From: Prevotella sp. CAG:485
Lineage (GTDB): Bacteria > Bacteroidota > Bacteroidia > Bacteroidales > Muribaculaceae
Assembly: GCA_000437495.1 (NCBI GenBank)
Contig: FR897870.1
Coordinates: forward strand, 1 to 9,587
Direction of reading: 5' to 3'
DNA length: 9,587 nt
Below, piece by piece: positions 1-7,391 of the stretch; position 1 is the stretch's first letter, and every line of letters begins with the position of its first letter. The position numbers and the translations under genes are program-made. Below the pieces are notes generated by a model. It made no database searches, was not told where the DNA came from, and worked only from the letters and a program-made list of their open reading frames with translations.

Positions 1-64
1 CCTGAAAAATCAAATAATAGAACCTCCCATTAATCAACGCGGTAAAAATCTAAAAAAACTCAAT

Positions 65-2632
65 ATGAAGAAACTGATTACTCTGTTAGTTGCGGCGATG
101 CTCTCCGTACTCTCCGCAATGGGTGCCGTTCAGCTACAGCACAACGGCAAGACCTATACCATGAGCCCCACTATCAAGGGGTCAAGCGTCTATGCTGTGG
201 CCATAGACGGCTACAACACCAAAAACGGCACCTACATCATCGACAACGGCCAGAAATACGGTCTGGAAAGTTACAACTTAAATTATGGCGAGGCTTGGGC
301 TCAGCTGTCTGTTACGGAACACGCTATTTACATCAAAAACAACGGCGCAGACATACAGGAAACTTGCATTGTTGAATACAATGCCTCAAACAATCAGGCC
401 CGTGCCCTTCAGAAGCAGACTGTGCAGATTGTTGGCGGCACTCAGGGGCAGTGGAACAATTACACCACCCTCACCTTCACCGACGGTTGCTATCAGGCAG
501 ACTTCACTGCCACGGCCACATACTATTTCCGTTATAAATACAACAACACGGAATATCAGCCTAACGGCGACAACTTCGATGCTTCCAGCCAGGACAAGTA
601 TTACAGCGCCAATGCAGGCAGCTCGTATGCATTCTACATCCAGCCGGGCAGCTACAAGATTTGTGTGAGCGCCGACGGCAAGAACGTCTTCGTGGTGAAG
701 CAGAACGCCAAAACCGGATATTATGTATTCGGCAACATCAACGACGTGGACAACTGGAGCGACACCAATGCCGCTCAGCGCATTACGCTGACAAAGGGTG
801 ATAACGGCGAGTATTACGCCAACATCATCTCAAACAAAACGGCATATTTCCGTTATGTGTGGAACGGCACCGAGAAATGTCCCGATTACAACGGCAAGAA
901 CTATTTCCTCACGGAGGAAGTCACGGCAAAAGCCACCAACGGCGATCAGGGAGCGTTCTGGCTGCTCGGCGGCGTCAACTACACGGTATATTTCACCGGC
1001 ACCTCTGTGCGTATCACCATCGACCGCTCAGGTTCCGAGGCTCTCAACGCTTACTTTGCCGGTGAATTCAACGGCAAGGCATGGAGCGACGACAACCGCA
1101 TCTCTCTGACGCGTCAGCCCGACGGCGTGTTCACCGGCGAGGTCAACCTCACCAACGGCAGCAACGGCGGTGTTTACATGCGCCTCAACATCGACGGCAA
1201 ATGGTATGGCAACACCCTTTCGAGCAAAGGCAATCAGGACATGGCCGCCAACAACGGCATCAACGGATATCAGGCATATCGCACAGACTACAACTACACA
1301 CTGGCCGAGGGCCGCTACAGATTCACTGTCAACCCCGCGACCAAGCAGATTTCCATTGAACACCTCGGCGATATTGTAGCCGTTCCCAACATCTATGTCA
1401 TCGGCCACCCCGGGCACAACAACAGCAAAGAGCAGTTCCAGGCCGGCGGCAACGGCACCAACGCCAACCACGGCTATATCAACCCGTCGAATCCGTCTGA
1501 GTTCATCATACCCTGGGAGTTTGCAGAAAAGGTGAGCAACTCGGACATGACCAGCGGTCAGATGTACTGGTATCTGTGCAAAGACCAAGACGGCAACCGC
1601 TACGTGCCCAACATTGGTCAGGGCCAGAATATAGTAGCCGTAACCGGCCACATATTCGACACTGAGTACACCGACGAATACAAACTCAAAAATTCAACCG
1701 GCAACTGGGGTTCCTTCTTCACCTGTCCCGGCAAATATGAAATCGTGGTTACTCTCGACGCCAACCAGAATCCCATACGCATGGAGATACGCGGCAAAAT
1801 CAACTACCCGCAACATATCTATCTGATAGGCGATGTCTGCGACGCCAACGACGGCAATGAGCATCAGGGCAATCCCACAAAAGGCATCACCATGGTCGAT
1901 GTCCAAAATGACCCTGACTTTGACATTCAGGGACAGCCTAACGTAGACGGAATTTCAGGCTATTACATTGCCCGCGAAGTAAAATTCCACAACCACAAGG
2001 CATGGCACGACTACGACAAATATCCTACCAATCAGAACAGAGCCATGTTCACGTTTGCCTCTTCCTTGGCAGTGGAGAACGAGATACTCGATGCAGACAA
2101 AGGCAAAAAGGAAAAATGGTATGACTATCTTGGCACACGTTATGCCTCCGTTTATGACGCTTCCAAACTGAACAGAGACCCGAACACCGATTTTTCATAC
2201 GTCAACGTCAAGCCTTTCAACTTCGACCAGCTCAGTTGGAACAACAACCTCAAGGAATTCCAGCATCCCGACTGGAAAGATGAATCAGACGGTTTCCAGC
2301 AGATGGAGGTTGGCTCGGTAAATGCCACCTGCTTCACGGTAGACATCACGAGCACCGGCGTCAATCCGTCGTACGGCATGCGCTATTCAACCCAGTATCC
2401 GGCCGGCACTTACGATGTGCTCATGGACCTCAACAACCGTCGCGTGGCACTCTCCAACAGCCACATGACCACCGGTGTGGAAGACATCGAGGAGATGTTT
2501 GGCGAAAACATTGTCAACGTCTACAACATGCAGGGCGTACTCATCCGTGCCAACGTAATGGAGAAGGATGCGCTCACCAATCTGCCCAAAGGCATCTATC
2601 TGGTAGGCAAAAAGAAAATAATGGTCCGCTGA
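65..2632 (+). CDS. Secreted multi-module beta-sandwich protein with T9SS C-terminal sorting domain (SusE/SusF-like modules)
   Basis: The 855-residue product starts with a clear signal peptide (residues 1-20, MKK then a hydrophobic stretch, Ala-Met-Gly before the cut) without a lipobox cysteine, so it is exported but not a lipoprotein. The body looks like a string of beta-rich modules: about 119-212, 217-321, 327-434, 440-577 and 583-797. Each opens with a Tyr-Phe/Val-x-Gly strand and closes with a Gly-x-Tyr-x-hydrophobic strand. Modules 1 and 2 share a Tyr-Phe-Arg-Tyr ... Asn-x-Thr-Glu ... Pro block (residues 154-171 and 261-279). This architecture resembles the carbohydrate-binding modules of SusE/SusF-type proteins. 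Residues 802-855 resemble a type A T9SS sorting domain (VYNMQGVLIR, then a Leu-Pro-x-Gly-Ile-Tyr strand and a basic end), implying export through the outer membrane and surface attachment. No catalytic motif was recognised. Glycan binding is inferred; the secretion call is firmer. Start: the only ATG that keeps the signal peptide; A-rich upstream. Confidence 0.85.
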   Translation: MKKLITLLVAAMLSVLSAMGAVQLQHNGKTYTMSPTIKGSSVYAVAIDGYNTKNGTYIIDNGQKYGLESYNLNYGEAWAQLSVTEHAIYIKNNGADIQETCIVEYNASNNQARALQKQTVQIVGGTQGQWNNYTTLTFTDGCYQADFTATATYYFRYKYNNTEYQPNGDNFDASSQDKYYSANAGSSYAFYIQPGSYKICVSADGKNVFVVKQNAKTGYYVFGNINDVDNWSDTNAAQRITLTKGDNGEYYANIISNKTAYFRYVWNGTEKCPDYNGKNYFLTEEVTAKATNGDQGAFWLLGGVNYTVYFTGTSVRITIDRSGSEALNAYFAGEFNGKAWSDDNRISLTRQPDGVFTGEVNLTNGSNGGVYMRLNIDGKWYGNTLSSKGNQDMAANNGINGYQAYRTDYNYTLAEGRYRFTVNPATKQISIEHLGDIVAVPNIYVIGHPGHNNSKEQFQAGGNGTNANHGYINPSNPSEFIIPWEFAEKVSNSDMTSGQMYWYLCKDQDGNRYVPNIGQGQNIVAVTGHIFDTEYTDEYKLKNSTGNWGSFFTCPGKYEIVVTLDANQNPIRMEIRGKINYPQHIYLIGDVCDANDGNEHQGNPTKGITMVDVQNDPDFDIQGQPNVDGISGYYIAREVKFHNHKAWHDYDKYPTNQNRAMFTFASSLAVENEILDADKGKKEKWYDYLGTRYASVYDASKLNRDPNTDFSYVNVKPFNFDQLSWNNNLKEFQHPDWKDESDGFQQMEVGSVNATCFTVDITSTGVNPSYGMRYSTQYPAGTYDVLMDLNNRRVALSNSHMTTGVEDIEEMFGENIVNVYNMQGVLIRANVMEKDALTNLPKGIYLVGKKKIMVR

Positions 2633-2673
2633 CAGCGACACAGCTCTAAAAAAAGCAGCTTAATCAATACAGC

Positions 2674-2708
2674 AGGATGCGCCGGAACACCTCGGCGCAT
2701 CCTTTTTT
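2674..2708 (+). terminator. Rho-independent terminator after the T9SS-protein gene
   Basis: An 11-bp perfect stem (AGGATGCGCCG at 2674-2684 with CGGCGCATCCT at 2693-2703) has an 8-nt loop and runs into a six-T tract at 2703-2708. It lies 42 nt past the stop codon and separates the secreted-protein gene from topA. Confidence 0.92.
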
Positions 2709-2753
2709 CAAGTGTTTGAAAGGACAATTTTGAACCGCTTCTTTTAATAATGT

Positions 2754-2783
2754 GTTGAATAAGAAAAAAAATAACTACCTTTG
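2754..2783 (+). promoter_or_regulatory. Bacteroidetes-type promoter of topA
   Basis: TACCTTTG at 2776-2783 matches the -7 consensus TAnnTTTG. GTTG at 2754-2757 supplies the TTG core of the -33 box with an 18-nt spacer, which is A-rich. The predicted start near 2788-2792 gives a 5' leader of roughly 60 nt before the topA ATG. Confidence 0.75.
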
Positions 2784-2851
2784 CGGGCAGAAAGCGAGCA
2801 GGCAGACTGCTACAGAGATTCAGCCGTCCGTCTATCCTTATAGAAACGAAT

Positions 2852-5182
2852 ATGAAAAACTTAGTCATAGTAGAATCACCGGGCAAGATAAAAGCCCTTG
2901 AGAAGGCACTTGGCAAAGACTACAAAGTGCTGTCGTGCGTGGGTCATGTACGCGATCTTCCCAAAGGGAACTTCGACCAGGACCTGAGCGGTGATTTCGA
3001 CATCAAATATGAGGTACCGGCTGAAAAGAAGCATCTGGTGAGCGAGCTGAAGAGCGAAGCCAAGAAAGCCGATATGGTATGGCTGGCGAGTGATGAAGAC
3101 CGCGAGGGAGAGGCCATAGCATGGCATCTGTATCAGGTGCTCGGGCTGACACCGGAGAAGACGCGCCGCATAGCCTTCCATGAGATTACGCCGCCGGCCA
3201 TACGCAACGCCATACAGCATCCGCGCGACATCAACATAGACCTGGTGGACGCCCAGCAGGCCCGCCGCGTGCTCGACCGCATAGTAGGCTTTGAGCTGAG
3301 TCCGGTGCTGTGGCGCAAGATTAAGCCGGCTCTCAGCGCCGGACGTGTGCAAAGTGTGGCCGTAAGGCTCATCTGCGAGCGCGAGAAGGAGATTCAGGCC
3401 TTTAAGCCGGAAGCCTATTACCGCATCCAGGCTCGTCTGGCGGCCGACGGACAATCGTTCCGCGCCAATCTCAACAAGCACCTCGACTCGGAGAGCGAGG
3501 CATCTTCGTTCCTCGAAGCCTGCCGCAACGCCACCTTCACCGTGGCCGATGTGCAGACCAAACCGCTGAAACGCAGTCCGAAGCCTCCCTTCACCACCTC
3601 TACACTGCAGCAGGAAGCCAACTCCAAACTCGGCTTCTCGGTGAGCCAGACCATGATGCTGGCACAGAGGCTCTACGAGGCCGGACACATAACATATATG
3701 CGTACCGACTCGCTCAACCTCTCAGACATTGCTCTGGAGGCGATAGCAAAGCAGATAACCGGCGAGTATGGCGCCGAATATCTTGAGCAGCGCCGTTACC
3801 ACACCCATTCCAAGGGCGCGCAGGAGGCTCACGAGGCCATACGCCCCACGTATCCCGAGAAACGGAAAATTACCGGCACAGCGCAGGAACAGCGGCTCTA
3901 TGACCTGATATGGAAGCGCACGGTGGCCTCGCAGATGGCCGACGCGCGCCTCGACAAGACGAATGTGGAGATTGCCATATCGTCGCGTCAGGAACGCTTC
4001 AAGGCCCAGGGTGAGGTTGTTACTTTCGCCGGCTTCATGAAGGTGTGGAACGCCGACGGCAAGCAGCCCGGAAAGGGTGAACAGAATATGTTGCCGCCGC
4101 TGAAAACGGGCGAGAACATTGAACGCGAAACCATTGTGGCCACGGAGGATTTCACTCAGGCCAAACCGCGATATGAAGAGGGCGACCTCACCGGCAAGAT
4201 GGAGGAATTGGGCATTGGCCGCCCGTCGACATACGCCTCGACTATCACCACTATTCAGCAGCGTGAGTACGTAACGCGCGGCGACAGCGACGGCACGCCG
4301 CGAAACTACAAGGTCATTACGCTCAACGCCGGCAACGCCCCCTTGGATGAAGAGGTGAAGACGGAGAACTTCGGCTCCACGAAAGGCAAATTGGTGCCCA
4401 CCGACATCGGCATGGTAGTCAACGACTTCCTCATGGAGTATTTCCCCGACATCCTCGACTACAGCTTCACGGCCAAGGTGGAAAGCAAATTCGACGAGAT
4501 AGCCAAGGGCGAAATGCCGTGGAAAGAGGAAATAAACGAGTTCTACACCGACTTCCATCCGCACATCGACCGCATCAACGCCTTGCGCACCGAGCATAAA
4601 GCGGGCGAGCGTCTGTTGGGCACCGACCCCGTGAGCGGCAAGCCTGTGAGCGTAAAGATAGGCCGTTTCGGCCCGGTGGTGCAGATTGGCGTTGCCGACG
4701 ACACGGAGAAACCGCGTTTCGCGTCGCTGCAGAAGGGTCAGAGCATGAGCAGCATAACGCTACAGGAGGCTCTGCAGCTCTTTGACCTGCCGCGCACGTT
4801 AGGCATCTTCGAGGGGCAGCCTCTGAAAGCCGCCATAGGCCGTTTCGGCCCGTATGTGCAGGCAGGCAAGCTCTATGTGTCGATTCCCAAGGACCTCTCG
4901 CCTTACGACATTACGGCAGACCAGGCCGTGGAACTGATAAAGGCAAAGCGCGAGGCCGACGCCAACAAGTTCATAAAAGACTTCGGCACCGACCTGCCGG
5001 GTGTGCAGATTCTCAACGGCCGCTTCGGACCTTATATAGCTTATAAGAAGGAGGGTGAGAAACGCGCTGTCAACTACCGCATTCCCAAGAATGAAGACCC
5101 GGCCGCACTCACCATCGACCGCGTAAAAGAGCTTATCGAGGCTCAGGATGCCGCGCCCAAAAAGACGCGCCGCAAGAAATAA
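2852..5182 (+). CDS. topA: DNA topoisomerase I (type IA)
   Basis: Relaxes negative supercoils by cutting one strand through a 5'-phosphotyrosine link. The 776-residue product has the TOPRIM domain at the N terminus (VIVESPGK with Glu8; Ser-Asp-Glu-Asp-Arg-Glu-Gly-Glu at 80-87, giving Asp81, Asp83 and Glu85 for Mg2+). The type IA core has AGRVQSVAVRL at 163-173, and the catalytic Tyr282 lies in the ITYMRTDS block. The GIGRPSTYA motif at 454-462 is also typical. The C-terminal tail (about 585-760) lacks Cys4 zinc ribbons. It carries three copies of a Gly-Arg-Phe-Gly-Pro repeat (604-608, 663-667, 723-727), the zinc-free tail type seen in Bacteroidetes and some other phyla, and ends in a lysine/arginine-rich stretch. 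It has its own promoter and terminator, so it is probably monocistronic. Length and motifs are intact. Topoisomerase III is excluded by the TopA-type repeat tail and the overall order of motifs. Confidence 0.98.
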   Translation: MKNLVIVESPGKIKALEKALGKDYKVLSCVGHVRDLPKGNFDQDLSGDFDIKYEVPAEKKHLVSELKSEAKKADMVWLASDEDREGEAIAWHLYQVLGLTPEKTRRIAFHEITPPAIRNAIQHPRDINIDLVDAQQARRVLDRIVGFELSPVLWRKIKPALSAGRVQSVAVRLICEREKEIQAFKPEAYYRIQARLAADGQSFRANLNKHLDSESEASSFLEACRNATFTVADVQTKPLKRSPKPPFTTSTLQQEANSKLGFSVSQTMMLAQRLYEAGHITYMRTDSLNLSDIALEAIAKQITGEYGAEYLEQRRYHTHSKGAQEAHEAIRPTYPEKRKITGTAQEQRLYDLIWKRTVASQMADARLDKTNVEIAISSRQERFKAQGEVVTFAGFMKVWNADGKQPGKGEQNMLPPLKTGENIERETIVATEDFTQAKPRYEEGDLTGKMEELGIGRPSTYASTITTIQQREYVTRGDSDGTPRNYKVITLNAGNAPLDEEVKTENFGSTKGKLVPTDIGMVVNDFLMEYFPDILDYSFTAKVESKFDEIAKGEMPWKEEINEFYTDFHPHIDRINALRTEHKAGERLLGTDPVSGKPVSVKIGRFGPVVQIGVADDTEKPRFASLQKGQSMSSITLQEALQLFDLPRTLGIFEGQPLKAAIGRFGPYVQAGKLYVSIPKDLSPYDITADQAVELIKAKREADANKFIKDFGTDLPGVQILNGRFGPYIAYKKEGEKRAVNYRIPKNEDPAALTIDRVKELIEAQDAAPKKTRRKK

Positions 5183-5200
5183 CCTTACCTCCCAACGTAT

Positions 5201-5233
5201 GAGGGTATGTCAGCCGACGTATCCTCTTTTTTT
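5201..5233 (+). terminator. Rho-independent terminator of topA
   Basis: GAGGGTATGT (5201-5210) pairs with ACGTATCCTC (5217-5226) over 10 bp around a 6-nt loop, followed by seven T (5227-5233). Two pairs are G-T wobbles, which fit only a + strand transcript, as expected for the topA message. Confidence 0.88.
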
Positions 5234-5386
5234 GTGCCTTTGAGGCTTACTCCTCTCTATGCGATCCGACCCTGCAAAGGCACCGACTCCTCTGCAGGGT
5301 AATGGACCTGAAACGGGTCCTCGCGGACATTATTACAACCAACCTCTCGGAAGACACGGTATGGATCAAACCACGCTTCTAAGACT
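5234..5386 (-). ncRNA. Candidate structured small RNA in the topA/permease gap
   Basis: No protein gene fits the 341-nt gap 5183-5523, but 5234-5386 is dense in paired segments. On the minus strand: (a) a closing stem GTGTCTT (5357-5351) with AAGGCAC (5240-5234), continued by GAGGTT (5346-5341) with AGCCTC (5247-5242); (b) a 12-bp hairpin, 5300-5289 with 5280-5269, around an 8-nt loop; (c) GGACC (5320-5316) with GGTCC (5308-5304), which competes with GTCC-GCGA-GGAC (5328-5317), a GNRA-loop hairpin. Stems (a) and (b) contain G-U pairs on the minus strand that become A-C mismatches on the plus strand, favouring minus-strand transcription. A promoter-like site lies just upstream (5391-5422). The ~150-nt size and long irregular closing stem recall 6S RNA, but I cannot assign a family. 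The 3' end is undefined because no U-tract terminator is visible on this strand. Confidence 0.5.
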
Positions 5387-5390
5387 GATG

Positions 5391-5422
5391 CAAAATTACT
5401 GCCGTAAATCAGCGTCGGCAAT
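5391..5422 (-). promoter_or_regulatory. Minus-strand Bacteroidetes-type promoter facing the topA terminator
   Basis: Read on the minus strand, TAATTTTG (5398-5391) matches TAnnTTTG exactly, and ATTG (5422-5419) supplies the TTG core of the -33 box with a 20-nt spacer. The predicted start is near 5383-5386. No protein gene lies downstream on this strand, so the promoter makes sense mainly as the driver of the proposed small RNA. Confidence 0.55.
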
Positions 5423-5523
5423 ACCACAAAATAAGTAAAATTTGTTTCGGCTCAGCGCTTCAGCGCCTTGCAGTAATTGATTCAGATGATAAAACGCCCT
5501 TCTCGCAGAGCTTTCAGGGCTGT

Positions 5524-6855
5524 TCAGACCACGCGGGTGGAGGCAAACCGGGCTGTCAGCAACGCCGTTATCACCCCTATCACGCCAAGGGGGATGGCCA
5601 CCATCAGCAGGTCGCTCCACTGCACCACAGCCGGGTATGCCGACACAATCAGCGTGCCGGGGTCGCCGTTGAGCTTTATCAGTCCGCAGTGCTGCTGCAA
5701 CAGCGACAGACCAACACCCAACGCCATGCCTATGACGGCTCCAAGCAGCGTCACCAAGCCGCTTTCCCAGGCAAAGATGCGGCTGATGCGGCGACGTGTG
5801 GTGCCAAGAGCGTGGAGCACGCCTAAGTTCTCCTGCTTGTCAATGACGAGCATGGCAAGCGAGCTGATGAGGTTGAAAGAGGCAATGAGCATAATGAAGA
5901 CCAACAGCAGGAAGGTAATCCATTTCTCAATATTGGCCATGCGGAACTCTCCCTCGTGCTGCGCCAGCCGATGCTGCACGGTGAGTCCGGCCGGCAAATG
6001 CCCTTTCAATTGCGCGGCAAGCCTCTCCGCGCTGATGCCGGGTTTGCCGTAAACCTCAAGCGCCGTAACAGCCGGCTCGTCAACCGACAGAATCTCGCGC
6101 GCTACCGGTAGCGTGGTTATGACGTAGTCTTTGTCGAAATCCTGCTGCTGAGCCTGATAGACACCCTCCACATCAAAGTCGCCCATCTGCAGCGAGGCCG
6201 CCGGATTGGCCAGATTCACATTCCCTTCGCGCCGGGGAGCTATGAGGGTGAGAGGCTGACGGTTGGCAAGGGGAATGCCAAGACGCATCGCCACTCCCGC
6301 ACTCGCCAATACGCGCTCTGTCATGGTCTCCCCCATGGCCTCGGCCAAGATAGCCTCCTCCGAAAATTCATCATTGTCAGTCTGAGGCTCCATATTCTGC
6401 GCCGCTGTGTGTTGCGTGGCCACCGGCTCAAAGGTTGCCGAGCCGGTAACGAGCAGCGTGTCTATTGCCGTGTGTCGGCGAAAGAACTCCGGTTCCACGC
6501 CGCGCAGGCGCACGGGCATCTCCTGACCGGCATAGACGGCCAACGCGCGGTCTTCCACCATACGCCCCACGCCCTCCACCTCGGGCAGCGCCGCTATGCT
6601 CTGCACCAATGAGTCGGAGGCAGCGAAGGTGCGTCCAGAATCGGGCATGATGCGGGCGTCCGGACTGAGCAGCTCAAGGCGCTCGGTCATAAGGTGCTGA
6701 AAGCCGTTGAACACCGACAGCACACAGATGGTGGCGGCCGTAGCCACCGCTACGCCTGCCACCGAAATCCAGGTGATGACGCCCACAGCGCCATGTCGTT
6801 TTTTTGAAAGAAGATAGCGCCACGCCACCCGTGGTGCCAGCCAAACCGATTGCAT
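5524..6855 (-). CDS. LolC/LolE-family lipoprotein-releasing (FtsX/MacB-type) ABC transporter permease
   Basis: Inner-membrane permease of 443 residues with the four-helix LolCE layout: helix 1 at about 23-49, a large periplasmic domain at 50-305, and helices at about 310-338, 364-387 and 416-437. The N terminus (ArgTyrLeu-Leu-Ser-Lys-Lys-x-His, then VLSVFNGF at 45-52) and the cytoplasmic segment with ENLGVLHALG (342-351) are the family hallmarks. In proteobacteria LolCDE extracts outer-membrane lipoproteins from the inner membrane and hands them to LolA; a similar role is inferred here. No ATPase (LolD) gene is in the window. The ATG lies 4 nt after the rbfA stop, so it is translated from the rbfA transcript. 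Residues about 136-180 form an acidic, low-complexity insertion absent from typical members. LolC versus LolE cannot be decided, and a general MacB-like exporter is the alternative. Confidence 0.9.
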   Translation of the reverse strand: MQSVWLAPRVAWRYLLSKKRHGAVGVITWISVAGVAVATAATICVLSVFNGFQHLMTERLELLSPDARIMPDSGRTFAASDSLVQSIAALPEVEGVGRMVEDRALAVYAGQEMPVRLRGVEPEFFRRHTAIDTLLVTGSATFEPVATQHTAAQNMEPQTDNDEFSEEAILAEAMGETMTERVLASAGVAMRLGIPLANRQPLTLIAPRREGNVNLANPAASLQMGDFDVEGVYQAQQQDFDKDYVITTLPVAREILSVDEPAVTALEVYGKPGISAERLAAQLKGHLPAGLTVQHRLAQHEGEFRMANIEKWITFLLLVFIMLIASFNLISSLAMLVIDKQENLGVLHALGTTRRRISRIFAWESGLVTLLGAVIGMALGVGLSLLQQHCGLIKLNGDPGTLIVSAYPAVVQWSDLLMVAIPLGVIGVITALLTARFASTRVV

Positions 6856-6859
6856 AGCC

Positions 6860-7312
6860 TCAATCCTCGTCGGGGAGAACGTCGGAGATAGTCAGACTCT
6901 CTGGGTCCGACGGTGCCGGCGTGGGGGTGGAAGGCTGAGGCAGAACGTCGTCTATATCGCCCTGCTCGTTCTTCTTGGTCTGGGCAAGAAGGCGGTCGAT
7001 GTTCTCCACATAGTCCAGCGAATCGTCAAGATAGAACTGAAGCTCCGGGCACTTGCGCAGCGTCTCCTTAACCCGCTGTGCCAGCTCATAACGAACCGTC
7101 TTCTGCTGCCGCTTGATGTTCTCCAAAATCTCGGCGCTCTTCTCCGAGGGGAAGATGCTCAGATAGGCTTTGGCAATGCTCAGGTCGGGCGATACTCTTA
7201 CGCCGCTGACCGAGACCATGACGCCGCCCAACTTGGCCGTCTGACGGCGAAATATCTCACTTAATTCCTTTTGTATCAGTCGTGATATGCGTGCTTGTCT
7301 TTTTCCGTCCAT
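6860..7312 (-). CDS. rbfA: Ribosome-binding factor A
   Basis: Small KH-fold protein that binds the 30S subunit and assists late maturation of the 16S rRNA 5' end; cytoplasmic. From the chosen start the product is 150 residues. It shows the family helix (RQARISRLIQKELSEI), the central beta-hairpin block VRVSPDLSIAKAYLSIF (38-54), and the C-terminal conserved block ending LDDSLDYVENIDRLL (95-109). Residues 113-150 are a proline- and acid-rich tail beyond the usual domain, probably disordered. An in-frame ATG at 7366 would add 18 residues; I prefer 7312 because homologs begin close to the basic helix and the extra residues look unlike the family. It is the first gene after a canonical promoter (7395-7425) and is followed after 4 nt by the LolC/E-type permease gene. 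Confidence 0.95.
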   Translation of the reverse strand: MDGKRQARISRLIQKELSEIFRRQTAKLGGVMVSVSGVRVSPDLSIAKAYLSIFPSEKSAEILENIKRQQKTVRYELAQRVKETLRKCPELQFYLDDSLDYVENIDRLLAQTKKNEQGDIDDVLPQPSTPTPAPSDPESLTISDVLPDED

Positions 7313-7391
7313 AGTAGTAAAAAAGGTTTTTATGTTATAACAAACCAAAGCCTCATTTTCTTGCATGAAAAGGGCGCTTTCCTTTTTGACT

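Noticed and set aside
1028..1651. 207-codon minus-strand frame within the secreted-protein gene
   Set aside because: Low-complexity Val/Ala-rich translation, fully antisense to a gene with signal peptide and T9SS tail, with no promoter or start context.
2876..3688. 270-codon open frame on the minus strand within topA
   Set aside because: It lies entirely antisense to a well-conserved TopA core and shows no domain; it is a by-product of the GC-rich codon pattern. The same applies to the 291-codon antisense frame at 3722-4597.
5235..5242. TGCCTTTG as a plus-strand -7 box
   Set aside because: It lacks the TA start of the motif and has no TTG about 19-21 nt upstream; it also directly follows the topA terminator.
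5249..5330. 27-codon minus-strand mini-ORF (ATG at 5330) inside the RNA candidate
   Set aside because: Arg/Ser-rich, no start context, and it runs across the strong hairpins; the stems explain the sequence better.
5361..5380. GGTTTGATCC-like T-arm on the minus strand, suggesting a tRNA
   Set aside because: No acceptor stem, D arm or anticodon arm can be drawn around it and there is no CCA end.
5396..5620. 74-codon minus-strand frame over the permease 3' end
   Set aside because: Overlaps the permease coding region out of frame and its arginine/proline-rich translation resembles no protein; the region past 5523 is better explained as regulatory.
7312..7366. Longer rbfA starting at the upstream ATG (7366)
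   Set aside because: The 18 added residues do not look like RbfA N termini, and family members begin near the basic helix starting at the downstream ATG.
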